A stretch of DNA of 64,000 bases, from the NCBI GenBank assembly GCA_005406025.1, contig BGZK01001010.1:62001-126000 (forward strand), given 5' to 3'. Of this stretch, positions 35,090 through 47,116 are shown in pieces. A program made the translations under genes and the position numbers. Source of the DNA: Eumeta japonica. Its lineage: Eukaryota; Arthropoda; Insecta; Lepidoptera; Psychidae. Positions within the stretch are counted from its first letter, which is position 1. Each line of letters starts with the position of its first letter. The notes beneath the pieces are model-generated. The model was given only the letters and a program-made list of their open reading frames with translations. It was not told the origin of the DNA and did not search any database.

Positions 35090-35590
35090 AGTTTTGGAAA
35101 GGACAATCAGACGATTTATGATTAATGCAAAACCAAACTGTGCATTAGCAATTTCAATTTGGCAAGAAAATTCAGCAAAGTGCCAGTTGGACGCACGCAG
35201 CGAGGGTTCCGTACTCTCACATAGTATGTTTGTGTTACATGTTCACCAAAAATGTTGTTTTACTTTAAAGCTTGTATTATAATAACACAAAATCTGACGC
35301 TTTTACGTTTTACTATTGACACGATAGAACAAAAAATCTTGGACTGAACATGTTTCAAAATTTTTTTTAAATCTCTTAAATTATATCTTTCGTTTTTTTA
35401 ATTATTTTTTTTTATTATTTTTAGGATGCCCTCTATAATAACAAATTAACATTAATATCCTGCCAAAACTTCAAGAAACGAGTTGAAAGACTTCTCAGGT
35501 AAATTAGATGAACGAGTGGACAGACAGACGAAATAGATTTAATTATAAAGTCCAATATCAACTTCTGAATACAGAACCCTACCAAACTAA
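35090..35590 (+). repeat. GGTTCCG-type repeat, third variant, degraded
   Basis: GTGCCAGTTGGACGCACGCA followed by GCGAGGGTTCCGTACT is a landmark I know from another common lepidopteran repeat. The block ends near GACAGACAGACGAAATAGAT and AATACAGAACCCTACC, a typical 3' edge. The middle is AT-rich and diverged. Confidence 0.45.
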
Positions 35591-35639
35591 AAAATAAGCT
35601 CAATAACAAAGGGAATCAAATAATAGGAATAAAAACCAA

Positions 35640-35835
35640 AAGTAATCATAAATTCTATTTCCCAGAAGGACAGACAGAGACTTGATTTCCACATGGTGCG
35701 GTCTCTGCGTACCTCTCTTGTTAAGCTGACATATATCAATCTTTTCATGAAAACTCATTGATTTTGGATGAGTTTTTATGCCACCAATTCGGTATGCATA
35801 GGATTTTCTACGGTGAACATTATTATATATTTAAA
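35640..35835 (+). repeat. Interspersed repeat with CCCAGAAGG motif, copy 1
   Basis: It aligns with 45090-45300: ATTTCCCAGAAGG, GAGACTTGATTTCCACATGG versus GAGACTGGATTTCCATACGG, ATTTTGGATGAGTTTTTATG, and CCACCAATTCGGT versus TCACCAATTTGGT. The class is unknown. Confidence 0.65.
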
Positions 35836-36159
35836 TAGCCCCTTCATGTTAATTAATCTACTATTATATATTATATATTTGTTTTATTAATCTACTTTCA
35901 TTCACCCGAGGGTAAAACCATATTTCTTTTTCATGGAAATTGAAGAAAAACGTTTAAAAATGTTATGCGACTATTCAATTCAACTTAAGTTTGAAACATA
36001 AAAAAACATATATGTAATATATAAACAGCAACATGTTTTTGACGATTCTCTATATTTTCTATTTTTTTTTTTCGTAATTTCAAAACAATAAGAATTCGCA
36101 AATTATCGCTTCGGCCACAGGGCAAACAGGCAATTCTACATCTCGGCAATCCAAAAAGT

Positions 36160-36425
36160 AAACGTGACACCACAGTTCAGAGAACGGGTTCCGTTCGCCC
36201 GTTTAATAAATATTGACGCGTGTAAAAGGCGTGTCCGGCGCTCGCGGCCCGCCGCCCGCGCCACGCGCTACCAGACGGCCTTTGCGGCGCGGGCTGTTCG
36301 AGACCGCGTAGCACCGGCGGAGACGGGGCTTAAGCAGCTATTTCGCACTTCGGTACGATAATGATGATTCGCCATCAGAGAGGGATGGCTGACCCGGAGG
36401 CTGCGGCCGGGCGTGTTCTTTTAAA
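36160..36425. promoter_or_regulatory. GC/CpG-rich island 13, candidate enhancer
   Basis: A strong island with GTTTAATAAATATTGACGCG near its start, then CGGCCCGCCGCCCGCGCCAC and GCGGCGCGGGCTG. A 65-codon Arg/Ala-rich open frame (36164-36361) is compositional. Candidate regulatory element. Confidence 0.35.
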
Positions 36426-36429
36426 CGGA

Positions 36430-37560
36430 GATCGAATTCGTTTGTAGGTTTTTATTATCTTCGAGATAAAAAAGTTACCATCTTTAGATTTGTATGTTCT
36501 TGAAGTGCTGTCATAATATTTCATGGTGCAATAAAAATGTAAAATAAAACGCGATGAAGGAAACGTACTCGAAGGAAAACTGCAATTAAACTTTTAAATT
36601 CAGATGTTTCTCAGTTTGTAGCGTCTCCTTTATTCTGAAATTTTCAGTGATTTTTTTGATAAATTATTACTATTTTTTTAACATTTACATGTTGAAGGGT
36701 GGGCATAAATTTTGAAATTCAAGCAAATTAAACAAAGTTAATTAAATACAGACTTGATTACATTTTCAAAGCTTCAAATCAACTATAAAGCTAGTGATGG
36801 TTATATAAGAGAGTGATCTGCCTTTTAAGGAAATTCATCAGCCGGTCAATTACGGGAAGATGTACACTCGAAGATAAAAAGTACTAAGTCCTTTGCGTAT
36901 AAAGGCCAATTAAATGCACCCTAGTGTATTGACGCTCAAAAAGTATTTAAAAATAATGAAATCTCTTGATAAGATGTCCAGTATTAGTCCAGTGCTCGTC
37001 GGTGACGTAGGGGCGCAGGCTCACATTCAGAATTGCAATATTCAGTGTAACCAAATTCAGCTGTATGTCGATTCGAAATATCTAATAATTCTATAAACGT
37101 AAATTACGATATCACGAGGAAATTTGTATGTCGAAAAAGCTTAATAGGATTATCAAAAACATAGACTTGGGAAAAGCGAATTAAAACGGCGGACACTGGG
37201 AAATTTGTCTGATGTCTGTTATAAAGTGGGATATGTTATATAGTGGATTTTTAAGTGTTCTTGTTTTGCAATAGGTTATAGTAAATGCCGTTAAGGGCGA
37301 ATTCCGGCCTTGTTAAATTTTCAATTTATACAATTCAAATAAAACGCTGACTTGTTGACAGTTTATGATTGTTAATCGAACTTTTAACGGAAAATTTAAC
37401 AGAATTACGATCCACGTTAGTGTATACCATCAAATTCTAATAATTAAAATCTTTAAAAAAGCGAATGTAGCCGGGTTGTCATCGCATTCAATTATTATGT
37501 AATTAGTGTCATCCTGACCACAGGCGAATCGAAAAATTAGTGTTAAGGTCAAATCAAAGT
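36430..37560. other. AT-rich DNA, nothing recognised
   Basis: The 60-codon open frame at 36914-37096 has no domain and no splice context. Confidence 0.4.
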
Positions 37561-37564
37561 GAAC

Positions 37565-38300
37565 TACTCGCTATGTGTCTCAGCGCTAAGCCGTGGGCGC
37601 GCGGCGCTCAAGCCTTACAGGGCTGGCGTGAAGAGAACTTAACTTCGAAATTGTTAATTATGGCAGTGATATAGGTTTGTTTGATATGCAAAAATAAATA
37701 CGATGGTCTTTCCAAGCATAAAATTCCATGCGTAGTGCCTCCGGTCTACAAACGCGATATCCGTGTATATTCGCCTTTGTTATTATTTCGTGTCACGTTG
37801 AATTTTACTCAAATCGACGTATAAAGTACAGTCGTTGGTATTCTACCAGAAGTGCATTATTAATTTCGGGCGAGCGCGCCGCGCCATCTTAATAACTCAC
37901 AGTCGTGAGGCTCCGAGACACGAGCGGACGCTGTAATTAGCAGTTTCGACCATTAGAGAATCGATTCCCCGATCGTGATATATCGATTAAAAAATACTAA
38001 GTTAACCAACATTAGCAATGATTTATGCCGTGAGGAGTTTCGGCCGAGCGTCGACAGGAACTGAAGTGAGACGGTGCGCTCGATTCATTTCCATATTATC
38101 TCTGTAACTTTATCCAAATAATAATTATTCAAAAATATGTATTAGCGATCCCGGGGCCCGGCTGGAAACACCCCGCTATAAATTTGTATATTTAATTATT
38201 AATTTGGTTAATGCAAGATAAGATATATACTTGTGGAATACGTACTGCGCCTGCGTCGGTGAGCGCGGACTTCGGCGCTCGCGCATACCGCTAACGATTT
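37565..38300. promoter_or_regulatory. Cluster of three GC-rich islands (14a-c)
   Basis: Sub-blocks lie at 37570-37640, 37865-38080 and 38145-38300. The middle block has GGGCGAGCGCGCCGCGCCAT, GCTGTAATTAGCAG and GAATCGATTCCCCGATCG, then ATATATCGATTAAAA. The last block flanks a homeodomain-rich core TTTAATTATTAATTTGGTTA (38191) with CCCGGGGCCCGG and GTGAGCGCGGACTTCGGCGC. Candidate enhancer cluster. Confidence 0.4.
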
Positions 38301-38304
38301 CATA

Positions 38305-39270
38305 TATACTTTATAGACAGACAGGTTCAAAACAGACTGAATTATTTACCACATTTTATTTTCGAAATACTATCTATATTTAAAAATTCGTTTTAAATTT
38401 ATTGCGATTCATAAATTTAAGGAAATTTGATTCGGGCTACTACCGATTGTGGAAAACAAACTTTACTAAAATCAGTGTTTTGATTTTTTGTGACTAGTAT
38501 GATATATGACCTAAAGTTACATGATTTAAGAAAAAACATAGAGCTTCGATTTACTTATAGCGGAAAGAACTTCTTTGAAAACACTTGTTTACGTAAATAT
38601 TCATGAATTTCATATCAAATTAGAGGAAATTCAGACGCTACAAACTTAAATGATAGACACAAAAATAAAAATAAAGAAGTCTATGTGCCTTATGAACATT
38701 AAATAAATATATGAGCTTCCCATTTTCCATTATAATCATAGATATTCTCACAATAAGCTCTGGAAATGTCTGCATTCCTTTTTAATAGAACTGAAACAAT
38801 TATTCCATGTGACTTTTATAATCAATATGATAGTCGTTTGCATTATCATTCAACAATTAACAAATTAATTATTGCTATTGGTTTCGCAAATTAATTGATG
38901 AAAACTTTATGAATAGAAATTGCCATTGGCAATGAAATACAATATATTTTTGGCTGTTGGTGTCTCGACTCGACTTTTAAGATGTTTTCGCCACTGTATT
39001 ATCCTTCAAAGAAAAAATGATCTTTCTAGATTCGTTAAATGTAATATAACGAAGAGAAAAAAGTAATGAACATTGAGAAGTTATAAACAATGTATATATA
39101 TTTTGTGTGTATGAATTCTTAGTACGGGTCCTCTCAGTTTTCATTGCGCATGATGTGTATTAAAATATTTATAAACGGCCAATGATTTGGGTTCCGTAAC
39201 CTGGCTCAATAGCTCAAGTACTTAGGATTTCCTAGTCGGCATTCGCAGGTCTATATTATAATGTCAGTGA
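38305..39270. other. AT-rich DNA, nothing recognised
   Basis: No feature can be supported. Confidence 0.45.
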
Positions 39271-39277
39271 AAGTTTT

Positions 39278-39535
39278 AAGGCGCCCGCACATAAGGGATT
39301 AACTAAAAATCCCGATTTGAGACGCTGACAGCGTGAGTTTCGCGTCCAGCGCACGCACATGTGCCCGCCCCGCCCGCCCCGCCCGCGCCGGGGCCGATGC
39401 GGGCGCGCGATAACGCCACTACAAACATTATAAATTATATTTAGTGCGCTCGGCCGTAGATTCGATTCAAATAATATGTCCGGGCGCCGCCGCCCGCCTC
39501 GCCGAATGCGGCGCCGGCGCGCCGCTCTTCTGATA
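39278..39535. promoter_or_regulatory. GC/CpG-rich island 15, two blocks
   Basis: The first block has the inverted repeat GGGATT...AATCCC (39295-39313, holding a GGATTA bicoid/otd-type site) and GC boxes CCCCGCCCGCCCCGCCC (about 39367). An AT core with ATATTTAGTGCGC (39437-39449) links to the second block, GGGCGCCGCCGCCCGCC. It is one of the most GC-dense places in the window. Confidence 0.4.
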
Positions 39536-39539
39536 TCAA

Positions 39540-40085
39540 TTTGGTTATTTGATTTAGAATTGAGTTTTTTTTATATCTAGCTTATTTACTTATATACCTC
39601 TTTTGTAATCCCATTTACTTAATTTAAGTCATCATCGAGATCTTAAAAAGATGTTGAGAGAGATCAAATCTTTAATTCGAATATGACTAGGAATTTGTAT
39701 ACAGATAATCGTTGTTTCCCTATTTACTAACATACAGTTTGGAAAGGACTTGGAAACATGGGAAAATACTTTTAAAAATAACTCCAATAAAATTTGCAAA
39801 ACACTAGTCGATTAATTTATTCTATAAAGAGACTTTCTTTTATTAAAGTCTTTGACTCTAACTAATTTGTTAAATATCGAGCTTAGATGGTGTCGAATAG
39901 ACATTACTTTTCAATTAAATAACTCGATTACACTGGAATATAGCACAGGATATGTAACAAAACCAGAGTTGTTCAACAATGCATCGATGTACGTATGCTA
40001 AAAGCCATCCATAATAAATCGATAATATTAACAAACACAGAACAAATCGAGCCGAGTCCGATGTAATCGATTCCCATGTTATTAT
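39540..40085. other. AT-rich DNA, nothing recognised
   Basis: The minus frame at 39915-40226 that reaches into the next island has no domain. Confidence 0.4.
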
Positions 40086-40087
40086 AT

Positions 40088-41000
40088 TTACGTGCGTGTT
40101 AACATGATCTAAAAAGTCGGTATCGGGCGGCTCGATCTCCCTCGACACGCCCGCGCTCGCATCCGCTGCTCGATTTTGTCCGATGATAATAATCGAATAA
40201 CCGATATTCAAGAATCGATTATGCAACGGCTCCTTTGTTTTTATTGTGCGTAGACATTGTTACGTTTTGTGTTTAAACGCTTAGTAAATGTCGATAGGTT
40301 CTCATGTAGACGTCATGTGGACAATTTGTAGGTCATACGGAAAGAGCGCAATACGTGACGCCAGCGGATAAAAGCGAGCGAAAGGCGCACTTGCGAAAGC
40401 TCAAACGACGATCGAGAAGAGCTCTTTTTTATGCGAAATAGTGTTAAACGTAAAGGAATACAGAGCAGGGCGCCCATAAAAACTGGAATTATTACAATTA
40501 TGTTTTTTATTTAATGGAAACTTGACTTAGATTTATTAATTTTATTGAAGATAAAATATCTAATCCTTGGAAATAATAATGACATTGGATATGCTTACAG
40601 TTTACATGCTTATAGTTTATCATTATTTTTTCCTATATTCGTCTGAAATGTATAAAAATATTATTCGCGTGGTTCACGGATTAAGAATTACAACAGCGGA
40701 CTTTATTTTTCACTTTCAGGAGAAATATTACGACTCTTAAATTTCTGAAGTTATTGTAACAAGCGACCAAGCTCCTGTCATAAAATCAAAGGTGACTCAG
40801 AGGACAAAGCTTAAAAAGGTTTACTCGATGTCGCCTGCCGCTCTGCACAGTCTGAAGTTTCAAAAGAAAACTTCGATCGCGTCCACAATATTCGATTAAT
40901 GACTTTTTCCGCACCCGCCTAAGTCCGACGTCGCGATCTGACTCGTGTCCCCTGAGGACACTCTACATCGGCTGACGTCACGCACTTGAAACTTTGCGCA
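40088..41000. promoter_or_regulatory. GC-rich islands 16-17
   Basis: Patches lie at 40090-40180 (GGGCGGCTCGATCTCCCTCG), 40325-40430 (GACGCCAGCGGATAAAAGCG, with a GGATAAAAG TATA-like core) and 40830-41000 (ending GGCTGACGTCACGC, a CRE palindrome TGACGTCA at 40973-40980). AT-rich DNA separates them. The last patch could be promoter-like, but no transcript start can be fixed. Confidence 0.35.
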
Positions 41001-41224
41001 CGCAATCATTTTCGATAACAAATTGGAATTTTTATTAGAAATTGATATTCACTCCTAGACTCGTTCTTTTGAGTTTCAAGGAAATTTGTAGGACAAATAA
41101 AAATTGGTTGAGTGGAATGAGTCAAAGACGCCACTGTCGTATGGTGTATAGAGGCCTTTCATATGGTATGATTGTGAAAATTAATAATTCTCGGTTTTCA
41201 GCAGCATTCTAATTCCTTATTTTC

Positions 41225-41290
41225 ACGTGATACCCGCTTACGCTCCGCTCCGGCGCGCGCGCCGCCCGCGCGCTGTACATTCTTTGTTTT
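41225..41290. promoter_or_regulatory. Short CpG island 18
   Basis: CGCTCCGCTCCGGCGCGCGC followed by GCCGCCCGCGCGC between AT-rich flanks. Candidate regulatory element; no other evidence. Confidence 0.25.
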
Positions 41291-41299
41291 GCGCAACTT

Positions 41300-42765
41300 A
41301 TAAATGTGAATAAGAAATTTGTTCAATTTTGCGTTTTTATAATTTCAATACGTGTCAGTGGAATTAATGTAAGTAGAAAATGTTTTCTGAACTATAACTA
41401 TGCTCATTTAGTTCGATTCCTCTCAGAGATCTACTTCAGAGCGCATTTGTACCGGGCAGCGGAAGTACCATCACTTAATCATTAAATTAGTATCCATTAT
41501 TTTCAAGTTTGGTAGCTCTGTTACTTTTGCACTTACATTCGGCTGTAATCAAATCGCCGCTTTTATCGTCTAACACTTTCCTACAAAATTCCGGTCTTCC
41601 AACTTCTCTTGGCGAAGAGTCTCGAACTCGGAAACTTTTTGGAGTTCTTCAACAATTATTGGCATCGAGTTGCATCATTATTTACATATTCTTTGTTATC
41701 AACAGTTTTATCATACTCATTACTGCTGCAGAAGGAAAAAGGCCATTCGGCAGCCGAAATGGAAGTAGATTTCCTTTTATTTCCATTTGTAATTCATATG
41801 AAATATGTAATTTTAGGATTTTCAACATTTTAAAATGGTGTAATTTCTAAACTTGTTGACCAGTTTGGCTCAAATTTGAACTCAACCTTTTTAATCGTTG
41901 AGTTTCATTAACATTTATAAAGAATTGTAGATGCTATCATGCTGACAAGCTACATGTTATATCGCATATTTTTTAATGTACGATATAAATATATACATAT
42001 ATAAACTTTTGAACCATATGTATTTCCGACTCAGCTCGTCGAGTTAAGTCAGAAAACAGCAAAATTTTTCCAGTTGCGTCATGAGGACACACAATAGTTA
42101 GATTTTTCTGAAATCTAGTAAAAAGTGTTTCAGATGAAAGTGTTGTCTGAAACAATGATCTTTTTAGTTTTGCAGAAAATGTAAACAAAAACTTTTTTTA
42201 AGAACAAGATATTATTTAAATTTATATGTATTTAAAATAATTAAACAGAGACTTTTATATTAATAGCGCCAACAATTAATACCCAGACTACAGATATGTT
42301 CTTAAAACCTTATTGTGTAATTAGAATAGAAAATATATCTTTACGAAAACTAAATCGGTTTCTGATATTAAAATGTAGTATTGCCACTGTTAAAGTATTC
42401 ATTTTTGGAATGTTTTTAGTTCACATTCAAATTAGTACTTAAAATTTGATTCCAGCACTTTGTTTTCAAAACCATAGAGAAAATTATATATTTTTTTTTT
42501 AACATTCGTTCATCGATTTTGCAATGTGAGTAAAAAGGAAATACATACTTAGTTATTGTCAAGTTTTGTTAAGTTTCATAGATAAATAAAATTACTTACA
42601 CAAAATATAATGAAAGTGCTTTCTATTGCGGACATTTAAATTACTCACAACATAGACACTCCGAAAACGTAATAAACAAGTCATCTATACAATTAGACAT
42701 TTTTAAGGGGCTACTGCATTTTAAATAAAAAAAAGATAAATATGCAAACACACTGTGGATGAGAT
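41300..42765. other. AT-rich DNA, no gene recognised
   Basis: The 113-codon plus frame at 41509-41850 has a hydrophobic middle (IIIYIFFVINSFIILITAAE), but no homology or splice context was recognised. The overlapping frame at 41609 is an alternative reading. The rest is featureless. Confidence 0.35.
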
Positions 42766-42769
42766 TCGT

Positions 42770-43345
42770 AGTGCAAGAACAGATTCGAGGGTCAGCGGCG
42801 GGTCGCGGGCCGCGCGTTACTGCACCAGGCAGGCAGGCGTCTCATAACGAATTCCTGCGAAATGACACAGTTACAATAGAATACTAAACGACTATGTTAA
42901 ATCTACTCTATGTACATATTTATTTGAAACGTGTATTGAAAATGAGAAACATGAGCGATCGGCTGTTGGGGGTTTAGGCATGAACGGTAAAAACGCTATG
43001 ATCTTAATGCGAGTTCGACAAAACCGAAAAATATTTTAGATTGTATTTTACAGCGAGATGCGTGTTTGTAATTTATTTGTGCACGCTTTATTAGAATTGT
43101 GGCGAATTGGTAAAAGTGGCATCTGAAGGTAGCAGACATGCCTTCTTACAAAGAAATGTTTCTAGAAAACCCATTCGCTCTACGACACTTAAAATTGTTA
43201 CGCATGCGGGCGAAGTTCGTTGTACTTTCGCTGGTAAGGTATGAAAGTTCTTCATACGCGACTGCAGCGCGGAGGCACAATGGGCACTTCACTGCGGAGC
43301 GGGCGCGGCGCGCGCTTCGCAGACCTGGCCGTTGTCTGTACGCTG
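42770..43345. promoter_or_regulatory. Two GC-rich islands (19a, 19b)
   Basis: Island 19a (42785-42845) has GCGGCGGGTCGCGGGCCGCG and CAGGCAGGCAGGC. Island 19b (43255-43340) has GCGGGCGCGGCGCGCGC. The 83-codon open frame at 43138-43389 overlaps 19b and is not recognisable. Confidence 0.3.
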
Positions 43346-43622
43346 TATTTAAACTTCGAATTTATGGTTTTAGGAATTTTAATGTTTAAAAGGAAAATAA
43401 ACTTAGTCAAATAACTCATTGTTTGATAATCAGACTTTTCATGGTTTTAGAAAACTGCACACAGAGTGCAAACAATACGAAACCCCTATAATATGGTGTA
43501 TTGTTTACAGATTGAAAATTTAAATGAAATCCGTGTAATGAGTATTCTTATTGACTTTAATTGACGTAAATATGGCTTTTGTGTATAATGTCATTTATTA
43601 ATAAAGATTTGTCACTTTTCAG

Positions 43623-43656
43623 GAGTGAGAGACTCCGACGTTCAGCTCGGTTCTTG
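43623..43656 (+). other. Possible micro-exon or non-coding exon
   Basis: Thirty-four bases lie between a good acceptor-like run (GTCACTTTTCAG, ending 43622) and a donor-like GTAGGT (43657). The enclosed sequence is GC-richer than its flanks. No protein can be inferred. Confidence 0.15.
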
Positions 43657-43659
43657 GTA

Positions 43660-45085
43660 GGTTTCCGGGTCTCTGAGCTTATACATATAGCTTGCGTCTC
43701 TAATGTGTTCCTTAAATAAATATAAACATATTTCTGTTGTTCATACTTTTGTCAAGTTTGATTTTTTTTTGATGAAGAATTCAAATGACACGCTTCATAG
43801 GGAAAATATGGTGCAGACAGTCATAAAATCAAGTTGATTTATCAAGTACGTACTGGTACAAAGTCACGCTCACCAAGAAGACATACAAAAGCTGGAAATA
43901 CGATATTTGATTGTCAATATGTCAGTGTTGATATATGATCTGTATTGGTCATATTTAACTTCGTTTTAAGGGTACATAGTAGTGTACCGGTATTAACCCC
44001 ATTATGCTTATGGAGTTAAAAAGAATGAGGACTCGTAAAACATAAAATATAATATACAATGACATTTAGAAAATAAATTATAAGCGTTACGGCACGAGAC
44101 TTGTCAGGTCTTTGTACAAAAGCATTTCGTAACAGCGTCACAGTTGCCTCTATTTCGGACCTGCTTACGAATTTTGTTGCTTGGCAATAATTACGTAAAG
44201 ATAATATTAAGAAATAATTGATCAATCAACATTGTGTTAATATGAATGCATCAAAATCATAATTTAATCATTGTAAGGCTAAAGGGAACATGTCAAGGCT
44301 TTGTTGTAAATGTCTTATAGCAATAAAGCTATTTAGTTCTTGGTGGGTTATTTTTTATATTTTATAGCTCACTAAGTTATTGTTATTATGTTGTTCTTGA
44401 TGCAGTGGGTCGAGCACGTGGCGCTGTCTCACGCGCCGTCGAACGGAGCGAGTCGGTACTTAACTGAAAAATATCAAAGCTACCGATTTCCCAAAAGTGT
44501 CAGCGGAGCCGTATATTAAATATTTATTGTCTGTGTTGTACTCGATCGCTCGTCTAGCCGAAGCAGTAATTCTAGTAACCGGTAAGAGATTACGGTAAAT
44601 TATATAAATTGTTGTGTGATTTATCGTCAAAATTTGAGGCAGCACTAATGGATGTGGGTTTGATCATAAAATATGAATTTTTTAGTAAATTTAAGCAAGA
44701 TAATATTAAATGCGACTTTATAATAACATAATGAAATATATACAAACAAAACTTAAATACCTACTTCATATTCTTCGGTAGTTAAACACAAAATTAAACA
44801 GATAAATCTAATTATCACATCAATGCGTGTTATTTTTATTAGTAAGAGAATTTTTTTTCTGTTTTACTCAAAAAAATTTCGTAATTTCCAAATGAAACGA
44901 TTGTAATTAAATTATTATAAACTTATTTGTATTTCCGTGACGTTTGAAACTTATAATAGCTACAAAAGATAAATAAATAAATTACTACCCCGGAAATTTT
45001 TATAAAACCAAAAATAAAAACATATTTATCTATTATACGAACAGCAACTTATGAACGTGATTGGGATCAAAATATTAAATTGTGT
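43660..45085. other. Mostly AT-rich DNA
   Basis: A 60-bp GC patch at 44400-44460 (GTGGCGCTGTCTCACGCGCC) may be another small island. Nothing else is recognised. Confidence 0.4.
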
Positions 45086-45089
45086 TTAT

Positions 45090-45440
45090 TTCTCGCTTAT
45101 TTCCCAGAAGGGTAGGTGGAGACTGGATTTCCATACGGTTTGATATTTGCTTCATTGTATCTGTCTTGTGTCACGGAAATCCATTAAACTTTTTGTGCAT
45201 GCTTGTCAATTTTGGGTGATTAAGATTTTGGGCTTTTTTAGTATGTCACCAATTTGGTCTACATAATTTTTTCAATGGCGACCTTAGCAGATCTTTCCAT
45301 TAAACACATTCTTTCTGTAGATTTGTTTTGCCTGTCTAATTTCGTTCATCCAACCCAGATGGTCAAAGCACCGCAACATACCTTTTTGCGCTAGGTCGTC
45401 GTGGAAGCCTTGAATCACAAACCCCTCAATCTAAAACGAG
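45090..45440 (+). repeat. Interspersed repeat with CCCAGAAGG motif, copy 2
   Basis: The longer of two copies, aligning with 35640-35835 over its first 200 bp and extending through ACACATTCTTTCTGTAGATT and GCACCGCAACATACC. No open frame. Class unknown. Confidence 0.65.
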
Positions 45441-45449
45441 AAGATCGTG

Positions 45450-46100
45450 CGTGTATGCGTAGGTAGTTAGGTGATTAAAAAGATGCCGATCGAACAGCCA
45501 CTGTTGTACAGCCCTACAGACCTTGAAATTGTTGGACAGAACTAAATGTATTTTAGGTAGGTGGTTCTGGGAGGTCAACAATTATATTTCTATTTCATTC
45601 GTTAAAAACTCGTGCTTGATGTTTTTCAGATTCCTAGAGCTGTAATTTCGATGCTTCGAGAAAAATCATTTCGTTGTTTCGCTATATTGAATTAAATATA
45701 AAATGCACTTAGTTGGTGAAGTTATGCTTGAAATAATTTTTAATAGAAATTTTTTCATTATAATTCTTAAAAAAAAGAATAAAAGGCACATTATATATTT
45801 TTTGATATTGCGGGTTAAAAAGTGAGACCCAATAAGGTATTTGATCTATTCTACCAAAAATTACTTAATGTTGTATGTGTGTTCGTTATATAATGTGTAT
45901 AATTTCAAGATGGAAGATTATTATCCATACAGATCCCTGTGGGCGGGATTAGGCAAGCACCGTGCCAAAAAACACACCAATAGTAACAAATTCTCGAAAC
46001 TTATCGTTAACTATAAATTATCAATCTGGAAATGTTAAATGTCCACTCTCAAAAAGAACATTATGATATATGTGTTTATACTGATATAAATAAAAGTTAA
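45450..46100. other. AT-rich DNA, nothing recognised
   Basis: The 65-codon frame at 45841-46038 has no domain. Confidence 0.4.
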
Positions 46101-46107
46101 TAAATTA

Positions 46108-46250
46108 GCCAATGAACCGTGTGCCCGTGCGCAATATATTAGCAGTTGGCCGCAGCCTACCCCCATTTGTATCCGTATTAAAAATGAGCCGGAGATAGCG
46201 CACGGGCGTCGACGCGTGCGGTCCGCGACAAACAGCGATGAATTCTGGCG
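46108..46250. promoter_or_regulatory. GC-rich island 20 with inverted repeat
   Basis: GCCCGTGCGC (46123-46132) and GCGCACGGGC (46198-46207) are exact 10-bp inverted copies 65 bases apart. They enclose GTTGGCCGCAGCCTACCCCC and GTATCCGTATTAAAAATGAG. The distal edge has GTCGACGCGTGCGGTCC. Candidate regulatory element or structured RNA; function unknown. Confidence 0.35.
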
Positions 46251-46259
46251 TATCTTTAA

Positions 46260-47110
46260 AACAGTACGATTGGTATGTATAATATTAGACTTAGAAAATG
46301 TTTAGGCATTCTTGATTTCATTTATTTTTCCGACTTATACTGACTAAAATTACTTTCAACTTTTAGAAGGTGAAATAAAACATTTTAAAATGAAGGTTCT
46401 TACATAAATACACGTCACATAAAAATTTTTGAACCGTCTGTTTCGTTTAAATAATAATAATTTAACGGTTATATTTAATAGTTCAAAAGACAACAATATC
46501 CCATTTTATTTATAAATAAAATTAGAATACCACCGTTAGAACTTTACAATTACATAAACAGTAATTGATTATTTTGTATCTAAATATAATTGTAATAAAA
46601 TCAGAACGGAACCAAATCTGTATATAAAATATTTTTTGAAAACTGTAAGTGATGTAATAAGACAATATAATATACATTTGCTTTTAAATTTTTGTCTGTT
46701 TGTATGTTTGACTATTTTTTTGTTCAATCATCGCTCAAAATCTATAAGACCGATTTGAACAAAACTTTTTGCGTTTCATTAGCAGTAACCTCCTGCTTAA
46801 CTGAGGCTACATCACCTAGGGCCTACAGTGAGAGAAAATTCAAATTTTTCATGTCTTTAATTTGAAAAACCTACTGAATAGATTTGGACAAATGGTATTT
46901 ACTTACCTTTAGATTTTTTGACAGTACAAGTGTCGCAGAAAAAAAAATGTGTCCACCTATTGCTAACTCTCTTGAAGAAGATCTCATAATGCAACATTTA
47001 AGATTTTCCATGGATGATGAAAGACAACGAATAAATGTAGGATATTTTTTATGTCCGTTTAAAAAGCTGTTATATTTTATAACCACCACGCGAAAGAAGT
47101 TTTAGGCAAG
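46260..47110. other. AT-rich DNA, possible repeat scrap
   Basis: The stretch 46690-46850 (TCTGTTTGTATGTTTGACTA, then ATAAGACCGATTTGAACAAA) looks like the 3' part of a lepidopteran interspersed repeat, with no second copy here. The 73-codon plus and 72-codon minus frames at 46871-47105 overlap and have no domain. Confidence 0.35.
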
Positions 47111-47116
47111 AGCTAA

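Noticed and set aside
41509..41850. 113-codon open frame with a hydrophobic core
   Set aside because: No family match, no initiation context, and an overlapping alternative frame; likely chance.
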